Assembly (NCBI GenBank): GCA_948470475.1
Contig: OX419344.1
Location: 25,367,225 to 25,431,224 of the forward strand
From: Galaxea fascicularis
Taxonomy: Eukaryota > Cnidaria > Anthozoa > Scleractinia > Euphylliidae
DNA length: 64,000 bases
Direction: 5' to 3'
The notes under the pieces: generated by a model
The model's input: the letters and a program-made list of their open reading frames with translations, nothing else
Told to the model about the DNA's origin: nothing
The model's database searches: none
Translations under genes and position numbers: made by a program
Part shown: positions 12,454 through 25,100 of the stretch, piece after piece
How the letters are laid out: each line of letters starts with the position of its first letter
Position numbering within the stretch: the stretch's first letter is position 1

Positions 12454-15400
12454 ATGGACAAGCCTGTGAAACCACGTGGTCGCTGTTGTAATTTGATCTC
12501 ACTTGCCATTCTCACAATGGCAATTTACTTTGCAGTAACCATAGGTTTTATGTTGACTTTATATCGCTTGGTAGTGATTCAGACAGCTCAAATGCAAACG
12601 TTTGAGACAGTGGTAAGTGATTTCGCAGCTCGTATTCACAAGTTGGAAACTAGCTTCACCAAGCAAAAGACGGTCAGAAAAAGTGACAGAAATGTACAGA
12701 ATAACGCCATGCAGGTTAGTGGTAAGATCGTTAGAAGCTTTGCAAAGCAAAAGCCTTCCCTTCTTTTGAATGAGTTACCACTTCTGCACTCCAAATTTAT
12801 GCATACGTTTTAACTTGAAGGAATACAAAGTCGGTTTACTCGTGCGTGTACTGTTTCGCAGGTGTCCTCCGATTCCTTTCAAGGAAGAGACAGGCGACAA
12901 TTTGAAGGTTATCACCTGCCTGGTGACGAAAGTACGTTTGCAGGATTGCTTCCTCCAGATTTAGAATCGACCAGACTTGATCGCATTGAGGATTATTTTT
13001 ACAAAAATACACCAAGTTCAAGGCCACTTATGCTGTGGGAATTGAATACGAATAAGTAAAGACTTCAAAGATAGCCAACTAAATTGACTTTTACGGATTA
13101 ACTATCAAAAGCTAACACATGTTGTACACAAAACTATCCCCCTCAACTCAATATTGATTAAGAGAGATATTCTCATTAGTACTATGATTTAACTTGAATT
13201 ACCACGGCAATGAGAGTAACGTTAATTAGTGGCACAAAATTCTACTAAACAAGCAGTCATTCGCTCGTTGTAATTGTAACAAGTTGTTAGCGGATTGCAT
13301 TCTCAAAATCCTGCCAAGTGAATCTTAAAGCTGTAGTAAGTGTAATGAACTTTGGCCTCATTTCAGTTGTCCAACCTGCAATACTTCCGCATTTTTCTCA
13401 AATAATGTCCCGAATGTTCCAGCCGAGTGATGGGCTTTGAAGTGATTGAAACTGAACGCTAACGTGAAAGGAAGCTTCTAATTCACAAATCCCCTGGGTT
13501 CTTTTGTTTGGAAAGGGATGTGATTTTCGTTTCCGTGGGTCGATGGTCGATAGGCCGCTTGATGTAACTCGCTGTACTGCGGGCACTTAAAGCCAAACCT
13601 ATTATGATGTGTGAGACTGGTTCTAACTAGAATTAACTTTTCCTCGTAGGTTTTAGATGCAGAAAAGGTAAGTTGATCAACTTACGTAGCGATATGGTTG
13701 AGCAACCTTCTATGTTACGTTCAAATGCAAACCAGCTAATTAACTTCCCAGACGTAACGCTTAATTCGACCAATTAAGTCCTTTTTAATTTTCTTTCAAA
13801 GGAGAGAAAGGTACGGGATGAAACAGATATTGGAAGTGGCTACGATAGTTACCTAGAACGTTTTTACGACCTATTCATAAGTGAGGACTGCAGAAGCATT
13901 GCGGTTACTTATTAACGTATTATTGCTGTGAAATTATTATGTGAAAATACAAACGATGCTAACAAAGCATACTATAACATTTCCGAATTCGTTTTCGTCT
14001 TGTCGAGCCAGCATCAGTTCGATTCTGGATGGGGTTAATTCAAAACCAGTAGACATTAAATTTTCCAGATTTTCATGTACTTAACATTGACGAACATTGT
14101 AATCTAAACTACACCAGGTGAAAAGGGAGACCCGGGTAGTCCAGGTGACCGAGGCCCGCTGGGACCAAAGGGGCCGCAAGGACGTCGTGGTGAGACTGGA
14201 CCAAGTGGTGCACAGGGAAAAACTGGTAAGGTTTTCTTCGAACCGTTTCAGAGTCACAAACTGAGCGGAGATCAAATTTTTATAATTCACGAGAAGTAAA
14301 TGAACTTGTCAGTAGACGAGATCGAGTGTTGTGGAGGAAATGGTTAATCGTCGTAATTACTTGAGAGTACAGCCTGATACAAATGACCTTATCAGCCAAT
14401 CGAAACGAGGAATGCGCATTCGACCCGCCTTACACATTCAGTGACTACATCAGCATCATGCGACAAATGATATGGTATTTCTTTTTCTTTTCTTTTATTA
14501 CGATCGAGTTTTGCAACTTAAATCACGATGTCCCAAGATAGGGCACAGACTAAGGCTTTTGACATCTGTGTTTCACTATGCCTTTTGCGGTGCGGGTCTC
14601 GGAATAAGTAAAACGTCGATACATAAAAATCATGGCATGTGGAACAAGTTACCACAATCTCGGTAAGATATGGAATCGGCTGAAATGACGGCGGAGAAAA
14701 ATGACTGAAATGCTCTCGTATTAGCGCCTTCCCGCCTTCCCCCCCCCCCCCCTTCCCCGCTCTACCTTGTACTTGTAAGCAACACACCCTGCCTCGCTAT
14801 ATATTTGAATTAAGTACTACCCGGAAATAGAAATGTTACCGTTCAAGGCCTTGGATGCTTAACTCAGCCCTCTTGAGTGAGACGATGACGTCTGTACCTC
14901 TGAAAAGAAAGAAATATAACAATACTTAACTTACTCACTCATTCCTTTACTAAGTTAAGATGTTACTTACGCCTTCCCTTACAAGTATAATGCAATTTTC
15001 GGAGAAAGTTTGACCTCACACTAGTTCATGAATGGACTCCTTGTTCAGGAGCCCATAACTAGCTCCTGTCTGGTCCTGGTTCCCTTTGATGTTCCTTTGA
15101 CTGATCCTATATTAATTCATACACATGGCAGGCCCAATTGGTCCCCCAGGTCCACCCGGAAAGGACGGTGATCAGGGAACTCCAGGCCTCAAGGGAATCA
15201 GGGGTGAGCATGGACCGAAAGGAGCCATGGGAATTCATGGAGCTCAGGGCTTACCAGGTTTGCTTGAACTTTGAACAATATAGAGCGTTTTTCTCTGACA
15301 TGGCCAGCGGCCATATCAAGTTAATGAAACAAAAAAAAAGTATTTGCATAAAACCCAGAGGGTTAGCCTGCTACACCTGCGCCTTCCTTTGTTTTGGAAC

Positions 15401-16899
15401 ACCAACATGGCCGCCAAGATGTTATGTGAAAACGCTCAAAACTATCGTTTAGTTACAGTTTCAGTTGGTTGTCGATGGTTCGTTTTGTGAATGTGAATCA
15501 TATGAAATGGTATATTTGAACTGCAAACCAAAGAATGAAGATATAAGTGATCATCTCAGTTATGAACACTACTTGAGCAGTAGTAAAGATAAAGCCTGAA
15601 AAAAATTCACGCTTAGAGGGAGTCGAACCCATGACGCCTACGATACTGGTGCAATGCTCTTCCAGATGAGCTAGCAATTCAACTGAGTGCTGGTCATTTT
15701 GTTATGTAGTTGAATTTTCTTTGTTATCTTCCTTATTTTATTGCCATTTTTTAAAATGTTTGTTGGTAGTGCTCAAGAAAACGAAAACTACTAAACTTCA
15801 TTTCGAATTCCCTTCTTTTTTACACAGGACCACCTGGTCCACCTGGACGTGCTGTAAGTATCTAGTTGAACTCTTTCCGAAAAACAACGAGAAACTGTTT
15901 CTCGCTGCACATACGTTATAAAACGGAAAGAACATTGAACAATGAACTGGATTGACGCTTCCAGGAAGTGTAGCTGAGAATAGACAGATGTGTCCAAAAC
16001 GCAACAAAAAAGAACTGCTGAAAGCGGCTAAACGAAGAACTACGTAATACTTCAATACTCCGATGTGTCGCTGATTTTAGTTTTACTCTGTAATTTCAGT
16101 TAAGCGAGAGCATTCACTTGGTTGGAAAAGGAAAGCACATTGACCAAAATAGTAAGTTTCCAAATAAAGTTTTCAAGAGAAATGCATATTACACAAATGA
16201 ATCAGTCAATCAGACATGCTCACAGTTTAACACAGCAGTGAACTAACTGATTAGAAACGTGAATGTGTCTGGTGCCTTTCAGGGTTAACTAGGGCTTTGA
16301 CCCAGTTCAAGCTACTACTATTAACATACGATTCTTAGGATCGGAAATACTGCGAATTTTATGATCTGGACAAGGAACAAAAGCTATGACGTAAAAAGAA
16401 TTTTGGTCTCTTTAAAAGCGAGATGAGGAAACGTTTTCATTGAAGAGAGAAGATAGCGCATTTTGCCTTATCTTGAAGATCTTGTTTGTTCATTTAATTG
16501 TATCTGTTTGTCGAGTATCGCTGAATGTCTGCCTCGTTTTCAGAATGGCACCGCATTACTAACTGGAATGTAAAGCACAGGCAAGGCAGCATCGTATACC
16601 ATGCTTCATTCGGCGAGGTGGAAGTTAAAAGAGCGGGCTTCTATTTCGTGTACAGTCAAATGTATTACTTCGATGGTAACACAAGTCAAATGGCCCATGA
16701 CACGTATATCAACAACAAGAAAGTCATGGGCAGCGTAGGAAGTGTGATCGGAGAATATAAGAAGCTCAACACCAAGTACCATGGAGGTGTGTTTCGGCTT
16801 CAGGTTAACGATACGATTTCTGTCCGTTCACCTTACACAAAGGAATTCAATATGGTACCCTGGGGAAGCTTTTTTGGAGCGTTTTTGCTTCACCCCTGA
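12454..16899 (+). CDS. TNF-2: EDA-like collagenous TNF-superfamily ligand, 341 aa
   Basis: Nine exons: 12454-12714, 12862-12931, 13650-13667, 13802-13810, 14118-14225, 15132-15257, 15828-15853, 16100-16151, 16544-16899. Signal anchor about residues 13-37, furin-type R-D-R-R at 96-99, then F-R-C-R-K (112-116), 30 uninterrupted Gly-X-Y triplets (117-206) and a THD ending [12 protein letters not shown] signatures include Y-F-V-Y-S-Q-M-Y-Y and H-G-G-V-F-R-L. Exon 4 is a 9-base microexon coding one triplet. The exon 2 donor is the strong gtacgt site at 12932; an earlier gtgacg at 12922 is the alternative, also phase 1. The stalk is clearly paralogous to TNF-3 (L-Y-R-L and A-A-R segments align), so the two arose from one duplication. 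The first Met is followed directly by a basic tail and the anchor. Ligand role inferred from family. Confidence 0.9.
13802..13810 (+). other. 9-base microexon of TNF-2 (one collagen triplet)
   Basis: The bases gagagaaag lie between an acceptor ending ttctttcaaag and a donor gtacgg. Inclusion adds Gly-Glu-Lys and keeps phase 1 on both sides, so skipping would also keep the frame. The call rests on frame and splice-site fit and needs RNA support. Confidence 0.6.
15490..15690 (-). mobile_element. tRNA-derived SINE, copy 1 of a family shared with 52.3 kb
   Basis: In TNF-2 intron 6. On the minus strand it begins with a Pol III A-box-like tagctcatctggaagag (15657-15673) and a B-box gggttcgactccc (about 15618-15630). 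A conserved body follows, read on the minus strand as ctactgctcaagtagtgttc and onward. The same body follows a tRNA-like head at 52325-52535. That shared non-tRNA body is what makes this a SINE and not a tRNA gene. Confidence 0.75.
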
Positions 16900-17274
16900 G
16901 AGATTATTAAAGCCTTACCCCTCTTACCACAAGAATTCCCAAAGGGACAAAAGAGGAACCCTCAAAGATCGTTTTGTAAAAAATTGAAAAAAGAACAGAA
17001 CAATTAGAAAGCACATTCTTATTAGCGAGAATAGTTATACTATAAGATTTCATCCAAAACCTCGAGCGTTGAATTCAGTCGGTACAGATACTACTGCTCA
17101 GTAGCAATCATTAATCCAGCCAATTCATTGTCGGGGAGCGGTGTATATAAGAAAATCGGTTAATTGACGAAATAAATAGCGGTTGCCAGTCTACTGCGGT
17201 TCTTTTTCTTTACGTTTACTGTGTAAATTATCTTTAACTTTTGCAATATTGCAAGGAATTCAGTCCGTTATGCG

Positions 17275-17280
17275 AATAAA
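17275..17280 (+). terminator. Candidate poly(A) signal of TNF-2
   Basis: AATAAA 376 bases beyond the stop; another lies at 17171-17176. Either could serve. Confidence 0.4.
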
Positions 17281-17499
17281 GCTTCTCAGTTGTAGGTCTT
17301 GTTGTTGCCGTTGTTATTTGTTTTGGACACAAGTGGGAAGGGTTTGATACATTTTTTGCGAAACGACTATTTATGAGAGGGCACAGGAAACAAGTGTATT
17401 AGCAGGGTAGTCCATCAAACTGCAAAACGACATGGGAGTTAGAGTAAACCTCTGCTGCTTAGTATCGTGTATTTTCTGAAGTTCCGCAGCTAGTATTGA

Positions 17500-17826
17500 C
17501 CGCCGACCGGTTAGCTCAGTTGGTAGAGTTCCGGACTAACACCCAGGGTCTTAAAATAACTGAGGAGAATGTGCTTCCTTTGCAATGACATCTGCAAATG
17601 GTTAGACTTTCTAGTCTTCTCGGATAAGGACGATAAACCGGAGGTCCCGTCTCACAACTCTCTACAATTAATTCTGTGGGACGTTAAAGAACCACTAGGG
17701 ACGTAACGAACCCTGGCTGTGACCACCCCTGGTGCTGACCTGTGTCTCGGGCCCGTAGTATTAGGCGCTCGCTGTTGCGGTGTCCCTGCCTACTTGGCGA
17801 AGTTAAATAAAATAAAATAAAATTTA
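17500..17826 (+). mobile_element. tRNA-derived SINE with AAAAT tail
   Basis: A head with an A-box-like tagctcagttggtagag (17512-17528), a body containing cggataaggacgataaaccg and ggtcccgtc, and a tail of (taaaa)n at about 17803-17824. The body resembles the conserved central domains known from ancient animal SINEs (Nin-like), an identification from memory. It cannot be a functional tRNA because no cloverleaf can be completed after the A box. Confidence 0.6.
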
Positions 17827-18013
17827 AGTTTATCACCGAGTTACGTGACCACAAAATCATTTCCATACACAAGCAAGCAAAGAACTATCGTCAACGGTGG
17901 AAATCTAGCTCTTTATCGCCAAAAAGAAGCAAAAAAGACAACCAACGTGACAGAAGAGGGACTCTTTTTTTATTTACCACAAAGTATAGCCTGTTCCAGG
18001 CGTTCAGATAGTA

Positions 18014-18223
18014 GGGACGTTTAGATTTGAGTACGAGTACGAGAGTGAGTACTAATACGCCTTTGCAAATCCTGTTCGCGTGCTTTATATGATCACTAGT
18101 GACATCAATCTTGTTTCAACGATCTCCTGATCTACTGGTAAGTAACAAGGAAGAGTTAGGGTTCAGGGAAGGTGACTGGTTTGAAATTAGAAATTCGTAC
18201 TCGTACTCAAATCTAAAGGACCC
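18014..18223. mobile_element. MITE with 26-30 bp TIRs
   Basis: A 210-base element; the left arm includes tagatttgagtacgagtacg and the right arm its reverse complement. An outer, weaker inverted pair (tagcctgttccaggcgttca near 17989 against aggcctcgaacaggcta-like sequence near 18365-18382) suggests it sits inside, or is the core of, a larger element. The open frame at 18099-18395 is a by-product. Confidence 0.65.
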
Positions 18224-18399
18224 TCGTAAACGAGGCCCGAGCAAGGTCAAAAATGGAGAGGGCTTGGGACAGGCGGCGATAAGGAATCCTCCCTCCGCCC
18301 GCTACCCCCAGTTTCCTCTCAATTTTTTTTGTTCGCTCAGTCTCGTTTGCCCGCGTCCGTATCTGAGGGCCTCGAACAGGCTACACAAAGTGTAGCTGC

Positions 18400-19146
18400 C
18401 ACTCTTCCCTGGGACGTCACAGGATATCCAGCATAAACTGGCAGCATGCGCAGCAGACGGAATTGACCACCAATATCTGCTTCCCAGACTAAGAGGCGCA
18501 AAACAGAGAAAGGTTTTTAGTCAAAGAAACAATACAAGAATTCCAAAAACAAAACAGCCTAGAAACAACCTTTTTCGAAACGAAAGTCCCACTGAAAGCC
18601 GGTGCGACCAGAAACTCTAAACCAGGCGTATCTCCGTTGCCCCAAAAGGGACACTGAACAATCTGATTCGTTGGTCGCAGGACACTTTACGAAGGTGCGC
18701 TTTATAACACGATTCTAAAATGAAAGTCAGCAAGTGAACTTGTCTTAAAAATAAAATCTCTTTGACCTTCAGTCCTTAATGTTGACAATGTTGGCATATA
18801 CATGCAGAATTTGCCAAGAGAAAATACTTGATTTGTTTTCTCTGCACCTGAAAGGTGATATCGTTTAGAGCCTTAATCCTTATATTTTCGCCTGATAGCG
18901 CTATTTCCTTGGCTACTCCTAATCTATCAACAAAAGATGTTCTCTTCCAGGATGTTCGAAGATTTCAGTTTCTCTGCCATGTCAATCAGGCTGGCACATG
19001 CGCTTTACAGGGCCAACTTTCCGAGAAACTTCCTAAAGCTCAGTGAAGCGTGGGACAATGAAACTGTTCTTTGCAAGCCGCCGCATTCGAATCAAAACAA
19101 AGCGTGAACCTTGGCGTGTAGAGTTTCTATGTCAAGCAATCCTTAA
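18400..19146. other. Upstream region of TNF-3
   Basis: About 750 bases before the TNF-3 start codon, presumably holding its promoter and leader. No recognisable coding or RNA feature. Confidence 0.3.
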
Positions 19147-22100
19147 ATGATGATCCAACACGAAAAAACACGTGGGCAACGCCATGCAGTTAACTTCGGA
19201 ATTGTAATTGCTGCACTATACACCATTTTCGCTACGATTTTCATGGTGACACTGTATAGATTAGCAGTTGCGCAGACAGCGAGAATACAGTCTCTGGAGA
19301 CAGTCGCAGGCGAGTTGGCAGCTCGTGTTCGCAGGTTGGAAAACAGTTTCACAGCTCAGAAAACTGGTTTCAAGTCTGTGGGTGAAACTGGTCACGTTTT
19401 GGAGGAAAAATCTACTCGTCTGAAAACCAAGGTAGGGTATTTTGAAAGCTCAAGTTTTCGTAAAGTTTTAGATAATTTCGTATTCAAATATTATGATGAA
19501 TTAGGCAATCAAAGCTTCTTTGAAGTGGTGCATGCATAACTAAGATGAGGCTCTTCAAGGCAATTATTTGGTGTTTTTTAAAGCTTGCTCTATCCGATCC
19601 CCCTGAAAAGGACAGGAACAAAAGACAGATGGAAGGGTACTGCCCCTGTCTACAAGGTATTTATACACATTGTTGCCTGTACTTGGCGATGATAGGGTTA
19701 AGGGGGCTAGAACTTTACACATATAACATTTCTTTCTTTTGATATGAGACATCACCGAAATAATGGTCTCGTAAGGTAATCAGTATAAGCCAACTGAATT
19801 GATAACAAGCTATATCTAAAGGAGGATGGTTAAAAGCGAACATTGCCTGGGAGTAATTTTGTCAGATGGCTTTTTTGTCCAAGATACCCCCTGCCGTGAG
19901 CACGGGCACACTTCCAAAGACAATCGCTTTTCAATAAAACACGGATTCTCATACTTTTAATGGCTCACGTTTCCGGCAAAACGGACCAAAACAACGCGTG
20001 TTTGTAGACTTCGAGTAAACCGACCGATGCAATTCATCACTATTACGAAACGCTTGAAATGACGGCTGAAGTCATTGAACCCTTGGTTTGTTTACTTCCG
20101 TGTTGCTGCCTTTTAGTCGTGACTTTGTAAATCAATCGATTTGAACAAGTACCGAGAAATGTAAACGTCTATCAACACCGTACTCGGCAGTCCAAGACGA
20201 AGTAATACTACCACTTTGGTTATCTTTGCCAGCATTCATGATGTCAATCCAAGAGATGGAAATATGTAGTTTCACAGATGTCTCATTTTCGTCCAAACAG
20301 ACAAAAGTAATCAGGAGGATTTTGACAATCTTTTTAACCGGTTAAATTTACGAAATAACATCTAAACACTTTGTTTCAACAATAGAGAAATCACGTAAGG
20401 AAATACACTCAGTATAATTTGCGCTCAGCGTAAACATAAATTTGAACCTGGCCATTTTTTTCTTAGTTAAGTCAGATTCTGTCGTTTTGTTTCATATTAT
20501 CGATTACTGATGAATTCTACACTCCATCCTTCCTTTCTCGAAATATAAAATGTCTGTTGCACCTTACACATGGGCCACTGGTGATTTGGTGTTTGAGTTC
20601 CGTGGATTTCTTTACTCTTGTCTTGAGTGATACCTTAGGTTTCTTCGTATACTCGGTAGCACGAGTTGACTGCAGCTGTAGTCTTTTGATTTGCCGGTTA
20701 GTCGTTTTTTGTTTGACACTGAAATAACGACAGCATGACATACCACTGCAGCGTTTTGTTTTACTTTTTTTATTTGGCTCCAGTTGCGAATGAGTTGAAT
20801 TTTTTTTACTTAGAGCTGATATATTCCGTCCCCCAAGCCACGTCTATTACGGAACTTGGATGTTAAACCGGAAGCTAGGATACTCGAGTTTTAAAGATGT
20901 TTTCAACAAAGATGAGCAACACGAGATACAATTAGGGTATTTGGACGGAAACGATTAGGGCTGACCGGCTGAGCTCCTTAGTTCAAAACAGAGTGATTTT
21001 TTCCCCGAAATCTGAGTGGTAGAAGCCGTTTGCAAAAATAAAATAAGCCAGACTATTTTCATGGCTTTTTAAAAATGTCAATATGATGTTAGTTAACGAC
21101 ACATTAAGTAAGTGATAACTGCTCCAGACAAACGAAAGCCAATCTTACTGACAGACATTAGCTAGCCAACAATACCAGCACGCAAAAAGAGAACAAAAGA
21201 TGCACTAAACGTCACGATATTTGCTTCAAAACAAAACGAAGAGATATTTAAATTCAATCGAGGCGTCAGTTTCAATTGTACTCAATTTGTATGAATAAAT
21301 GACCTTGACACTGTCGAGGTCTATAAATTAGCGCCGGTGAAAACAGCCACGTTCCATCACCGATGGAATCGATTAAGAATAAGGACTATCATTGCCACAC
21401 AAAAAAAGGAAACAAGCTCTACCAGAGTTTCTGACAAACTCCAAAGGTCGATCGAATTATCTCCTATGAAAGGTCAGCCGCATGTGATAAACACGTGTTA
21501 ACCGATGAAGTGACTGATAAAAAGTGACCCGTGTCAATTAAAAATATTTTTGAACAGGACCCTTGGAGTACATGGAAAAGCGGAGCGTGCGAGTTTCGTG
21601 AAGTGACGCACATTTCAAGTGTAATAAAATTCTTCGTTCAGTAACACAAAGGAAAAATGAAATGTATGTACCCTGGAGTGTAAAAATGAAAATAGCCTCG
21701 GGAGATCCGGAAACTCCTGCTAAGAAGTAATGTTTTGCTTTCATTTTTCTCCGGCGTTATACGTTCTTGTGCTTTGCAAACTCTAATCGTTGGACTTGTT
21801 TCTCTTTCTCAACAGGTCGCCGAGGCAAGAAAGGTAAACGAGGTCAGTTTACGCCATAGCCACTGGTTACGGTGACTGATCACTCACTCACATGACTGAT
21901 CAGGAAACAAAAACATCTGCAAAAACGAATATTGTGAAATGAACCACTCAAATACTTCATCGCCAGCTTTGACGAGTCTAGAGCATTTTGCAATAAAGTA
22001 AAGTAACAGCATTTTCCCTTTTTCAAATGTTTTGAGTTATGGTATACGTAACAACAGTGAAAGTTGTCAGAAAAGAAAACAAGGAACTCAGTGAAAACTA

Positions 22101-25100
22101 CGTAGAAAAACGACAACAAATTGGTCATTACTCGTCATGGCAACTACAATAATGATAAAATGTACGATTCTTTATCTCCCGATGTGGCGACGATTAAATA
22201 CATCAAGTGACTACAACTTGAGACAAACTATCGTAAATTTAATCATTAACATTGGCAAAAGTGTTATGTAAAGCGTTCGAGTCCAACGATAGAGATGTAA
22301 GCAATTTGCGACAGTAACGGAAGTTAGCCTGCAATTACAAGTGGGACCTTTCCTTCAGGTCACAAAGGAGATCAAGGCCCTAAGGGTGACGAAGGACCCC
22401 CTGGTCCTGAGGGACCAAAGGGACCTCCAGGTGAAAACGGTAACCGGGGAGCACCAGGTGAGTACTTCATGTAACGGTGCATCACATTGAGTGTCGAGAG
22501 TGAACGAATCGAGCTGAACGGCGTTGCAAACTTCCATAGTAGCGCAGTTATTTCCACTTGTACTGGAATATGCGTCAGGAAGCCTTCAAATGTCTATGAT
22601 AATAAAGAAACCAAATCTAACCGAAACTCTCAAATTCTCGATATTCTGGATTTTTGTATGGTTTTTCCTTGAATAGAGCTAACGAAGTAATAACATCATA
22701 TATCTGGACATAATAACTATCAGGAAAAATCAATGAAGCCGAGGGATTTCAGATAAATTGTATTCTTTCCATTGGCCTATATGTAAGGAGCTGTCCGTAA
22801 AGAAATATATTTTGTTTACTCGGAAATGATAAAACGTTTAAAATAAACATGATCAACGAGTTCGTTTTCTCAGATTGAGTTCAAACCGCATGTGCCGAGT
22901 ACTTGTCACGAGTGTTGTTTTCTGTAAGGAGTGCACAAACCTTCGGTGCGCGCATAAAGTTTCGCAAAGTTATGAATGTGATGTACAGCTTTTGACACAA
23001 AATAAGTCAAGAGAGACTTCAACGTCAATCGAAACTTCTTTAAGAGTGAAATTTGACTAAATTTTAAACGCAAACTGTTACTAAAAGCCAACTTACGTTT
23101 CCTAGATTTTGTGTTCCTCCAAATAACAAGCAATCACCCTTAGTTGACACCTCTCTTCGAGTTTAAAACCGCATGGCTTTCTCTTCTTCCACACTGCAAG
23201 AATAGCGAGACAAAAAAATGTCACTGAAAAGTGCTGACGTAGATTAAATAGTGAAGGTTCCTCGATAAGATTGAACGCACATCTATCAACCTGATCAATC
23301 GGGGTTAACAAAGGGGTAGGGTAATAAATAAAATAAATAAATGAAAGATTACCCTCGGCAATTTATTTAGCACAAAGGCTAGTGGGGCCGAGCAAATACA
23401 TGAAACAAATAATTCAAATAAACGTAACAGGATAAGAATCCCAACTGGCGGGAGGCAGACCAGTTGGCTATTTACAAGGATGACCGAGGAGTTGAACCGG
23501 GCACTTACCCAGAACAACACCAGCTAGTGGTCAGAGCGGGATTTGAACCCGGGTCACCGCATTGAAATCCAGCGCCCTTAACCACTCGGCCATCCTGCCT
23601 CCCATGGTAAGGACCGTTTTGAGCAACTTCGTCTCCCCTGAATTTTCTTTCGTCACAAAGATCATTGCTTGATTTTAGCCGTCTTACGCTGCGAAATACT
23701 TTTAAACTATAAAGACACTTCGTATATGTTGTGGTTTAAATTTGTTTTCGGTATTTTCTCATTACCCTTCCCTTAACAACAAATGATTCGCCTTTATGGA
23801 CACAAGTTTACTTAATTAAGCAGGCTTTTGCGAATGTTTAACCTTATGGTATATGCACGTAGCTTTTGGATTTAATAATGGAATATCTTATTTATGGTAC
23901 GTGATCTTTCATTCACGGTACACAAGATTCATAATCAATCTAAGAAAAAAATTGTGGTATTCAGGTGAAACTGGACCGAAAGGTGCACAGGGCCTCAGAG
24001 GTGAGAAAGGAGATCCTGGGCGACTTGGGGACAAAGGAGACCCGGGTGATATGGGGCATAAAGGAGGAATAGGCCCCAAAGGATCCAAAGGAGACACAGG
24101 TTAGCATGTTGGATTTTTCATTTAACGCCTTTTAGTCAGACTCGATGCATTCCACTTAAAAAGAGCACAATCTTTGAGTGATCAAAATTATTACTATTTC
24201 AACGCTGAGGGGACTGAGGAATGCTAGTTCATTACAGGACAATTATCGTTAAATGACTCTTAAGGACAGAAGCGTGATTCGCTTCTAGATAGATAGTTAT
24301 AGATACATATGCCTTTATGTCTACACGATGGTATTTAAAGCTATGAAGCTTATGGGGTCGTGTATCTAGAAAATCAACCATAGATAGAATTAAAAGTAAA
24401 ATCCCTTAAATTTCATTCTGCAATGTATTTAACTAGGAACTCGAGTCCAAAAGAGTAAAAACAAACAACATTTACAATCGTGTGTAGGAAGATACAGCTA
24501 CTGTTCAGGTCGCCTCGCCCTTTTGGGATAGTAGTAAATAGGCCATATTCGTATTCTCGGTATTGAACTGGATCTAGCATGAAGTGGAGGCTCTTGCGGG
24601 GGAATCTTTTCATATGTAAATGTATTCCCCGCAAGAGCCTCCACTTCATGCTAGATCTAGTTCAATACCGAGAATACGAATATGGCCTATTTCATGACAA
24701 CCAGAAAGAAGTGACTAAGAGTAATCAGTGACATAACCCCCGGATGGGGATGCGATGCTCAAACGATCCCACAGGACAACCAGCATGAAGTAGCCAAGAG
24801 TAATTCTAATACTTTCGGTATGGAATGCTACTCCATCCATGAGTTACCTTGTATTTGCCAGATTTTCTTACCAATTCATTATGGATATTATTCGTTTCTA
24901 CACCGAAGTAGGGTAAGAAAATATGGAGAAATGTACACAAGACCCCAAAATATCAGTAATCAATAAACCATCATCATTATTATTGAAAACGTTTTGTTCT
25001 TTAAACAGGACCAGGTGGTCCGCGAGGCCCCCCTGGATTTTCGGTGAGTTACCATGATTAAATATTTATCGTCATTTTTGTCACTGATTCATTTTTCATT

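Noticed and set aside
17500..17575. A tRNA gene after TNF-2
   Set aside because: Only the A-box half resembles a tRNA; no B box at the right spacing and a retroposon tail is present.
23520..23605. A tRNA-Ser/Leu-like gene on the minus strand
   Set aside because: A and B boxes are good, but a long non-tRNA body and AT-rich tail follow directly, and no complete cloverleaf with acceptor stem could be drawn. It is treated as a SINE.
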